A stretch of 64,000 nt of DNA from Lachnospiraceae bacterium. GTDB lineage: Bacteria > Bacillota > Clostridia > Lachnospirales > Lachnospiraceae. The stretch's first letter is position 1. Every line of letters starts with the position of its first letter. Location: assembly GCA_015057405.1 (NCBI GenBank), contig SVEK01000005.1, forward strand, positions 40,369 through 104,368, written 5' to 3'. The position numbers and the translations under genes were made by a program. Below are positions 36,167 through 43,019 of the stretch, one piece after another. The notes beneath the pieces are model-generated. The model saw only the letters and a list, made by a program, of their open reading frames with translations. It was not told the DNA's origin and searched no databases.

Positions 36167-37911
36167 TTTATTTTTAAACCATCTAATATACTTATTATTT
36201 CTTTAATACGACCACATACTACTTTATTGAGTTCCTCTACAGGCTCATAATATCCTTCACATAAAGAATCTATATATGTATTAACAGTCTCTTTGAACCA
36301 CTCCTCTAACTGTTTCATAATTCTTCCTGTTATTTCAGAACTATTAACACCAATATTAATAGATTTGGATTTTTTAGTTCTTGAAACTGTATTCTCGTGA
36401 TATTCTTTGCCAAATAAAGCAAAAATATTTTCAAAGAATCCTCTTGGTTCACGAACCCTTCTCTCTACATTAACTTCTTCCCATGTAACAGTTTCTTTTT
36501 TCATTTCAAGTTTACCAACATTCTCCAACCCGACTTCGAAATCAACTGGTTTGGAAACCTTAAGCTCTCTTGAGCATATACTTTGTGTAACTTCATTCAC
36601 TATTTTGTTAATTTCATTATTTAATTCTGCTTCATCTATTGCCTTAGCCCCTGCCTCGATTTTTGCCTTTGCCTGATCAAGTAATCGAATTATTTTTCCG
36701 GTAGTTTCTGCTTTTATAGATTCAATAATAGTAGTTTTCTTTCCAATCAAATCCTTTTTATTTTTTTCGATACTGTCACACATCTCTTCTACAGAAGCAC
36801 TTATTTCCTCAAACTTATGTATTGTAGTATTAATCATAGTATTAATACGATTCCCTGGCGTCTTCCTCTTCATATCCGCAGCTTCATTCAATGTAATGCT
36901 AATAAGTACATCAAGCAATTTCCCCATATTACTATCCTGAAATTTCTCCTCATCTCCACTTTCAATTGCAACATTAGCTAATTTAGCAGAAACATTTATA
37001 ATTTCAGCATACTTTAATATATCAGCTTTCATTCCATATTCTTCTAAACTCTTAAGCATATAATTCTTTTGAGCATTTCTATCTTCCTCTGACTTTGCTA
37101 TTAATTCAGCAATAACTTCTCCGTTTTCATCCTCGTCTTCTTCAGAAGTATCAGACTGAGTCAATAAAAGCAATACTGGTTTTTTCATCTCCATCAATTG
37201 CTTAAGTTCCGAAAAATCCTGCCTTGTACCTGCAGCATCAGAATTACATGCATATATTACCAAATCAGCATTCTTTACATAATCCTTTGCCAGCATTTCA
37301 TTTTCAAACGTAACACTACCTATGCCGGGGGTATCAAACCATGTCATAGCACCAATCTGAAATAACTGTATTGAACTTGTTGTTTCAGTTATCCCCGTTT
37401 TAAATCCATCAATTCCATCTTCATCAAAAGTACTTAACTCTTCTTGCTCAGATATATTACCTCTATCATATACTCTAACAGGAATTTCATTTAATTTCGA
37501 ATATGAAGTATCAATATTCAATTTTTTAAATATATTTCCTTTGATAAAATTACCTATATAACTTTTTCCGGCTTTTACCTTACCAAATACTGCTACAGTA
37601 AATGTTTTTTCAAATTCCTTAATAAACTCCATTCCACTTATAGTATCTTTTATTTCGCAGGTTGAAGTTGTGATACCATTATCTATACTCTGACTTACAC
37701 TATTAAAAATATCACTTAACTTATTATCCTTTTGCACGGTTTCCTTTTTTTGCAAATCAGAAATAATATATGTTATATTATCCTTAAATTCATCTAAAAC
37801 AGACTGAACCTGAGTTTCTGCTACCGTCACCTCATTTTGAATAATTTCAAACTTACTTTTCTCCTCAATCATTACATCTACAAATTTATTAATTTTATCT
37901 ATCATGTTCAT
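36160..37911 (-). CDS. dynamin-type GTPase (third of operon)
   Basis: 583 residues. An N-terminal coiled-coil of about 90 residues precedes the G domain: G1 FGKVKAGKSYIGNFI, G3 WFDTPGIGSV, G4 LLTQSD. Long helices follow (about 340-440), then a hydrophobic-basic segment (REPRGFFENIFALFGKEYHE), a likely membrane-binding paddle, and a final helical region. The gene is 3 bp from the coiled-coil gene upstream and overlaps the SPASM gene downstream. The architecture belongs to bacterial dynamin-like proteins, which remodel membranes and some of which protect against phage lysis. Confidence 0.88.
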   Translation of the reverse strand: MNMIDKINKFVDVMIEEKSKFEIIQNEVTVAETQVQSVLDEFKDNITYIISDLQKKETVQKDNKLSDIFNSVSQSIDNGITTSTCEIKDTISGMEFIKEFEKTFTVAVFGKVKAGKSYIGNFIKGNIFKKLNIDTSYSKLNEIPVRVYDRGNISEQEELSTFDEDGIDGFKTGITETTSSIQLFQIGAMTWFDTPGIGSVTFENEMLAKDYVKNADLVIYACNSDAAGTRQDFSELKQLMEMKKPVLLLLTQSDTSEEDEDENGEVIAELIAKSEEDRNAQKNYMLKSLEEYGMKADILKYAEIINVSAKLANVAIESGDEEKFQDSNMGKLLDVLISITLNEAADMKRKTPGNRINTMINTTIHKFEEISASVEEMCDSIEKNKKDLIGKKTTIIESIKAETTGKIIRLLDQAKAKIEAGAKAIDEAELNNEINKIVNEVTQSICSRELKVSKPVDFEVGLENVGKLEMKKETVTWEEVNVERRVREPRGFFENIFALFGKEYHENTVSRTKKSKSINIGVNSSEITGRIMKQLEEWFKETVNTYIDSLCEGYYEPVEELNKVVCGRIKEIISILDGLKIKC

Positions 37912-37913
37912 TG

Positions 37914-38330
37914 TTATTCCTCCTCATTCCCCAGTTTATTTTCAATAATACTTATTAATTTATCAATTTCTCGTAATTCTTTTTTATATTGTTTTGACTC
38001 TTCCTTAACCTTATCCTTAATCATTTTGTTAATTTTTTTCTTTGCTGCTTTATCTAATTTAATATCTGCAACACTTTGAGCATTAGTTCCAATTAATACC
38101 TCATCATCTAAAAATTCATTTACATGATTCATTTTGTAATCTTCTAAATCTTTTAGAGCATTTTCTATCTCCTTATCCTTTTCTTCGATACGCTTTTTCT
38201 TTCTATATGCGGCATCACTATAACGAGAACTGGAAGTTTTACGACGCCTTGAACTATAATCACTGTATCTACTATGATCACTATACGAATCCGAGCCCAA
38301 AGCACCCATAATAGCAAATCCTATAATCAT
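37914..38330 (-). CDS. small Ser/Tyr-rich coiled-coil protein
   Basis: 138 residues from the ATG at 38330 (GGGAGGA within the previous gene's end). Short hydrophobic N-terminus (MIIGFAIMGALGS), then a low-complexity stretch SYSDHSRYSDYSSRRRKTSS then SRYSDAAYRKKK rich in Ser, Tyr, Arg and Asp, then a long charged coiled-coil (EEKDKEIENALKDLEDYKMN). No recognised family. It sits between two GTPase genes. It could be a membrane-tethered linker, or the substrate for the radical SAM enzymes of the operon. Confidence 0.75.
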   Translation of the reverse strand: MIIGFAIMGALGSDSYSDHSRYSDYSSRRRKTSSSRYSDAAYRKKKRIEEKDKEIENALKDLEDYKMNHVNEFLDDEVLIGTNAQSVADIKLDKAAKKKINKMIKDKVKEESKQYKKELREIDKLISIIENKLGNEEE

Positions 38331-38353
38331 TTTTCTATCCTCCCATGTAAACA

Positions 38354-39250
38354 CTACATTTTAGACCGTTCTTTTTTTAATGTTTCTAATCTATCCTTAT
38401 ATGTTTTATATGTACTAAAAACCGTTTCCCAACTAATAAAGGATGTCTGATAATACTCTGTTACATTTTTCTTTATATTATCTATAATCAATTCTCTTTT
38501 CTTTTTATTAAGCACCAACTCTTCTATAGTCTTTTGAAGTATATATCCCTCTTCGTCAGATATACTATCCTTTTTAGTTTCCAAAATTTTATCGGATAAT
38601 GAAAAAAGATATTCTCTCAACTCGTTAATACCACTTTTATTAACAAGTGCTTTTTTCATATCCCGTTTTCCTTTTAGATACCTTTTTGCAGAAACCTGAA
38701 AAAAAGGTATTTCTACACCAGCACTTTTATATAACATTTCCTTCAACTTAGATATAAGTTCTTCATAATCACCATCTCTGTCACGTTCATCAATCCATGA
38801 GCCTATAAATATCATTTTTTGCTGTAAGAATTCTTTTCCTTTAAGATCTCTTAATCTCTCTATCCAGTCTGTTTCACTCCTTATCAAATCTCCTTCCTTA
38901 ACATTATGAATCATCAAAATCAAATCCGCACTCGCAATAGTATCAAACGCAAGTACATCATCTTCTTCACGAACATCAATTCCCGGTGTATCTACAAATA
39001 CGATACCATGTTCCACCATAAATTCATCTGCAGTCACTGTAGTTCGTGCTGCTCCTGTAGGAAACTTTTCTTCCGTAATACTATCAGTCAAAGAATTAAA
39101 AATACTACTTTTACCGGAACTTACCATTCCTGTATTAATGACGCGGACACAATTAGAATATTCCTGTTTTTTTATCAATCCCAAAACCGCTTTATATAAA
39201 TCTTCTGAACAATATCTACTTAATGTTTTAAGTTCCCTTTTAGAAAACAT
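38354..39250 (-). CDS. small dynamin-type GTPase (second of operon)
   Basis: 298 residues. G1 NTGMVSSGKSSIFNSL, switch region TGAARTTVTADEF, G3 FVDTPGIDVREEDD, and a G4-like stretch in the QQKMIFIGSWID area, then FFQVSAKRYLKG as G5. A short helical stalk (about 220-298) ends in a basic tail. It is much shorter than its two neighbours, so probably a helper that pairs with one of them. It follows the first GTPase gene by 15 bp. Confidence 0.88.
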   Translation of the reverse strand: MFSKRELKTLSRYCSEDLYKAVLGLIKKQEYSNCVRVINTGMVSSGKSSIFNSLTDSITEEKFPTGAARTTVTADEFMVEHGIVFVDTPGIDVREEDDVLAFDTIASADLILMIHNVKEGDLIRSETDWIERLRDLKGKEFLQQKMIFIGSWIDERDRDGDYEELISKLKEMLYKSAGVEIPFFQVSAKRYLKGKRDMKKALVNKSGINELREYLFSLSDKILETKKDSISDEEGYILQKTIEELVLNKKKRELIIDNIKKNVTEYYQTSFISWETVFSTYKTYKDRLETLKKERSKM

Positions 39251-39265
39251 TCAAATTTCACCCCA

Positions 39266-40867
39266 TTATAGAATTTTATCTGCAAGCACATTAAACCTAT
39301 TTTCATATCCATTTATTTCTGATATCATCTTATCAATTTTAGTTGCATTTCCTGTTTCTATTTGATTTTTCATTCGAATCTGTTCAGTTACTTCGTCGAA
39401 TTTATTAGATAACGCGTAATTAACCTGGGTAATGAGTGTTCTTTGTAATTCGTCCAACAAAGCTAATGATTTTTGTTTTGAATCCTGAATCACACGAACC
39501 TGTTCTTCCATCCAATGTCTTGCATTCTCATTTGCTGCCTGAGCTTCATTTTGCATCCTATTAAATTCTTCTTCTTCCTTCTTACTTTTACTGGAAAACA
39601 AACTTCCTATCAAATCGATAATAGAACTGGACTTTGATGAACTCTCCGCTGGTTTTATATCAAAAACAGGTTGCTTTATTTCATTCTTTTCTATAATTGG
39701 CAAAGAAAACTTTTCATCTTTACCCTCACTCTTCTTTTCTGACATAAATGAAGCCTTTGAATCTACATCAATACCCATTTCAGAAAAATTAGAATTAATA
39801 AAATATGCCAATTCATTAACACGGCTAACAAAATGTGCCTCTATTTCATCCAAAATAAATTTTTTAACTTCACTATAGGCAGCATTATTTTCATCACGGA
39901 TTATTCTTGCTACTTCATCTGCATGTCCATACACAATCTGCTTAGTATATATACGCATAGATTCCATAACATTGTTCTTCATCATGAGCATTGTCTGTAT
40001 GGAATCCTCAAAACCTTCCTGATTTATTCCGGTTCTTTGTTTAAATAAAACTGCGGTAATCTCACCCAAAATGCTCAACATATTATTTAATGGTTGATGA
40101 AATATTCTTAACTGTTTTTCGCTTGATAACAACTGTCTAATTCTGGCATCTAATTCACCAACTTTACTTTTTTCGTACAATTTTGCTTTTCCATCTATAA
40201 CACCTTTCAAACCACTTTTTGCATTTATTTCAATAATTTCATATTCATCGTGTATACTTTCTCTTCCACTATATTTTTTTAAGTTTTCAATAATCTTATA
40301 TCGAACATCCTTTTTTTCTTTTTCCCTTGCTTGTAATTTTCTATTTTTTTCTTCTTCAGTGTCATCTTTATGTATTCTGTAATTATCATCTTTTTCATTT
40401 AAAACAATTATAAAAGGTATATTCTTATCAATTAACTCTATCATTCTTTTATAATTTGATTTGTCTTCAAAAATCCCTTTATTACTCATAACAAAAAGTA
40501 TTACATGACATTTTGACAAATTATCCTCTGTTATTTTTTCGTGCTCTATAGGTGCATCAACACCGGGAGAATCTATTAAAACATAATCACAATCTTCAGG
40601 TTCGTATTCTTTTACTTGTGCTGTAGTCGGAGCTGCTCCCATTTCAGCCACTTCATTTTTACATAAAGCATTTATTAATGTACTTTTACCTGCATTATAT
40701 ATTCCATAAATCATAACTCGTGGTTTTTCAAATTGTATTAATGGATCTACTTCTTCAAGCACTCTACTTAACATATGTGAACAATCATAATATGTCTGAC
40801 TACTTAAATAATCACAACATTCACTTTTTATTTTTTCAAATTCTTTTAAAAAACTTTCTTTCTCCAT
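39266..40867 (-). CDS. dynamin-type GTPase (first of operon)
   Basis: 533 residues. G1 YGIYNAGKSTLINALC, switch I GAAPTTAQ, G3 LIDSPGVDAPIEHEK, G4 IVLNEKDD. A helical stalk follows the G domain (LSSEKQLRIFHQPLNNMLSI, then ILDEIEAHFVSRVNELAYFI), with a long coiled-coil at the C-terminus (SKKEEEEFNRMQNEAQAANE). First gene of a seven-gene operon; the ribosome binding site is GTGAGGAG. About 80 bp upstream is a palindrome shared with the promoter of the HTH regulator fragment. The G domain clearly differs from the other two GTPases, so the three are not recent duplicates. Confidence 0.88.
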   Translation of the reverse strand: MEKESFLKEFEKIKSECCDYLSSQTYYDCSHMLSRVLEEVDPLIQFEKPRVMIYGIYNAGKSTLINALCKNEVAEMGAAPTTAQVKEYEPEDCDYVLIDSPGVDAPIEHEKITEDNLSKCHVILFVMSNKGIFEDKSNYKRMIELIDKNIPFIIVLNEKDDNYRIHKDDTEEEKNRKLQAREKEKKDVRYKIIENLKKYSGRESIHDEYEIIEINAKSGLKGVIDGKAKLYEKSKVGELDARIRQLLSSEKQLRIFHQPLNNMLSILGEITAVLFKQRTGINQEGFEDSIQTMLMMKNNVMESMRIYTKQIVYGHADEVARIIRDENNAAYSEVKKFILDEIEAHFVSRVNELAYFINSNFSEMGIDVDSKASFMSEKKSEGKDEKFSLPIIEKNEIKQPVFDIKPAESSSKSSSIIDLIGSLFSSKSKKEEEEFNRMQNEAQAANENARHWMEEQVRVIQDSKQKSLALLDELQRTLITQVNYALSNKFDEVTEQIRMKNQIETGNATKIDKMISEINGYENRFNVLADKIL

Positions 40868-40948
40868 ATTAATCTCCTCACATTCTTTTATCTTCTATCA
40901 TAAACCTTTCCCCATAAACCTCTCACCCTACCAATATACCACTCCGCA

Positions 40949-40965
40949 ATGACACATTCTGTCAT
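40949..40965. promoter_or_regulatory. candidate operator of GTPase operon, ATGACA-N5-TGTCAT
   Basis: Perfect 6+6 palindrome, identical in its arms to 41457-41473. On the minus strand it is followed after 10 nt by TATATT, a -10-like hexamer, and so covers the -35 area of the operon promoter, 82 bp before the first GTPase start. Confidence 0.75.
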
Positions 40966-41101
40966 TGTTCTCCATAAATCTACTAATAAAAATCGCCGGT
41001 GTTCATACGAATTCGGCAATTTTAGTAAAACTATCTTTAACTAAAAAATAATATGTTTAATCACACTTGCCATATCCATAACGGATTGCTATATCTTTTT
41101 A

Positions 41102-41347
41102 CTACTTCTGGTGTTTACATATTACAAATCCGTTTCGCTTTCTATCGTAAATTATCTCCCTATTCTCACCTTTTAATGAATTGTTTTGCAAAAAACTACG
41201 TATATCATCTATATCTCTTTGGATGGTTCGCTCATCAACACCAAATCTTTGGGCTTCCTCAGACTTGTTGATAATTTCCCCATTAAGAAATCTCTCATAT
41301 AATTCCAATACACGATTATTTTTTGAAATCTTCCAACGCTCCCTCAT
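41102..41347 (-). CDS. HTH regulator, N-terminal part of a WYL-type protein
   Basis: 81 residues from the ATG at 41347 (AGAGAGG upstream). The whole protein is a DeoR-like winged helix: RVLELYERFLNGEIINKSEE, then QRFGVDERTIQRDIDDIRSF and the basic IIYDRKRNGFVI. WYL regulators begin with exactly this domain but run to about 300 residues; here the frame stops after ICKHQK. It may be a truncated gene, as a C-terminal WYL piece lies at 32320-32427, or a working mini-repressor, as its promoter and the GTPase operon promoter share the same palindrome. Both readings fit. Confidence 0.8.
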   Translation of the reverse strand: MRERWKISKNNRVLELYERFLNGEIINKSEEAQRFGVDERTIQRDIDDIRSFLQNNSLKGENREIIYDRKRNGFVICKHQK

Positions 41348-41456
41348 ATAAACTATTCCTCTCTTGTACATCACGTTTTGTATTGCATTTATATGTACAA
41401 TACAATTTGAGATTAGTTAACTTATTCCCCCTAACAAGTAATAATATCATTTAACT

Positions 41457-41473
41457 ATGACAGAAATTGTCAT
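41457..41473. promoter_or_regulatory. candidate operator of HTH regulator gene, ATGACA-N5-TGTCAT
   Basis: Perfect palindrome matching 40949-40965, again followed after 10 nt on the minus strand by a -10-like hexamer (TATTAT). The same geometry in both promoters supports autoregulation and common control. Confidence 0.75.
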
Positions 41474-41560
41474 TCCTTTCTACTACAATATTTATTTTTG
41501 CCACATTTATAAGTATAATTCAGGTATATCCTTTTTCTTTTCAACATTTCTAACAACAAA

Positions 41561-41603
41561 AAAAGAAACCATTGGGACTAATTACCATCCAAATGGTTTC
41601 TAT
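41561..41603 (-). terminator. terminator of the 42953 gene
   Basis: Stem AGAAACCATT / AATGGTTTCT followed on the minus strand by a run of T (TTTTTTTG). It lies 4 bp after the stop. Confidence 0.88.
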
Positions 41604-41606
41604 ATT

Positions 41607-42953
41607 TTACATTCTATCCAGGATTTCCACATACTGATACATCTCTTCTTCACCATAGCCGGCAAGGAGCAGAGCATCTACATAATAGTTTTCATTGATT
41701 TCACGCATACCGCATACCAACAACATTGCATTGGCTGATTTGATGAAGCCTGAAACTGCAAGATTTCTGTCGTAATCCATCTCCGTTTGCTGAAGTTCTG
41801 TTTCGTATCTGTTTTGTACTATATAGGACAGCAGAATAAGCAGTTCTGAACGACTTACATTTTTTACACGTTGTTTTTGCATTGTTAATGCTCGAATTAA
41901 TGCCTTTCTTGCTGCTTTAACAGATATAGCTTTTTCAGAAATCAACTCCCATATTTCTTTCGGACATTCTTTTTCATATTCACCACTTTCAAGTTTCCTA
42001 AGAGCGTGACTGATACTAAATTGCCGTTCCTTTTGCAAGGCAATGTTAATCATTTCAGAAACATATTTGGCACTTACAGGATGCTTTTTTGAAGAACTAA
42101 GAATTGATGACAGCACATTACTTATTCGAATTTTATCAGAATAAGCAAGAATATAATATTCCTTTAATTCATTAAGGAGTCCCTCTGAGAGTCTGTTATT
42201 TTTTCTCCGCTCAACATTACGGATGTATTGCTTTATCCGACTTCGTTTTTCCTCTTCTACGATATCTTTTTCTTTAACCCACTGATAATAGTCTGTCTGC
42301 TTTAGATATATTTCCAGCATTTCTCTTGATTCATTTTTAAATATATCCACTACTTCTTTTATTAAAGAGTCAAAATATCTGTAGGTTGTCATACTGTAGC
42401 CTTTGAACATTGTCTGATTTTTTAACATCCAGACTAATAATTCTTCTTTAGAACAGACCTTTATTTCATCAAATGCATCCATAAGGTCTTTCGTATGGGC
42501 AGTTCTTTCATATACTACTGTATTGTCTATGTGAAGTTCATAAAATTCCACCAGCTCATCATAAATCTTTATATCAAACCCATTGTATAAGCAAAACTTA
42601 CATATGAATTCCTGATAGTCGTTTACTGAAATTCTTGGTTCGGAAATTCCGTACACTAAGTACTCGTCAGCTTCCTCCGGAGACATTCCTATTGCTAGAG
42701 CCAGTTTAAGAATCTGCCATCTTTTAGGTACATTTGTGTCTCCCCTTTCAAACCACTTTTTGTAGGTTTGTGGGTATATAACCTTACTTTTCTTAATTAC
42801 ATTGTAAAAGTTTTTGTAAGCCTCTTCCCTTATCTCATCAGTTATTTCATCAGATTCTTCGGTGTCAGGCATCCATTTTTTAACCAGAAATGAATTCCAC
42901 TGAATATATTGTTTTTTTGACAGTTCTCTACATATACGTCCAATCTCATCCAT
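41607..42953 (-). CDS. cytoplasmic helical protein, unknown
   Basis: 448 residues from the ATG at 42953 (AAGGGAG upstream). No signal peptide or membrane segment. Residues about 60-130 hold an XRE-like pattern: YPQTYKKWFERGDTNVPKRWQ, then LKLALAIGMSPEEADEYLVY. The rest is helical and charged. It follows the kinase and GLUG protein genes on the same strand, and such proteins may belong with the kinase as a target or adaptor; that is inference. No named family can be assigned. Confidence 0.75.
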   Translation of the reverse strand: MDEIGRICRELSKKQYIQWNSFLVKKWMPDTEESDEITDEIREEAYKNFYNVIKKSKVIYPQTYKKWFERGDTNVPKRWQILKLALAIGMSPEEADEYLVYGISEPRISVNDYQEFICKFCLYNGFDIKIYDELVEFYELHIDNTVVYERTAHTKDLMDAFDEIKVCSKEELLVWMLKNQTMFKGYSMTTYRYFDSLIKEVVDIFKNESREMLEIYLKQTDYYQWVKEKDIVEEEKRSRIKQYIRNVERRKNNRLSEGLLNELKEYYILAYSDKIRISNVLSSILSSSKKHPVSAKYVSEMINIALQKERQFSISHALRKLESGEYEKECPKEIWELISEKAISVKAARKALIRALTMQKQRVKNVSRSELLILLSYIVQNRYETELQQTEMDYDRNLAVSGFIKSANAMLLVCGMREINENYYVDALLLAGYGEEEMYQYVEILDRM

Positions 42954-43019
42954 ACATAACACTCCCTTATGCATATTTCCGGTCAATACGAATGATTTAA
43001 AGACAGCGTCTTTGAAATA

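Noticed and set aside
32444..40867. CBASS system based on the patatin (CapV-like)
   Set aside because: No cyclase of the CD-NTase type and no cyclic-nucleotide sensor is present in the operon.
41102..41347. Full-length WYL regulator missed because of a frameshift
   Set aside because: All frames downstream to 40868 on the minus strand are closed and show no WYL-like residues, so the middle of the protein is really absent here.
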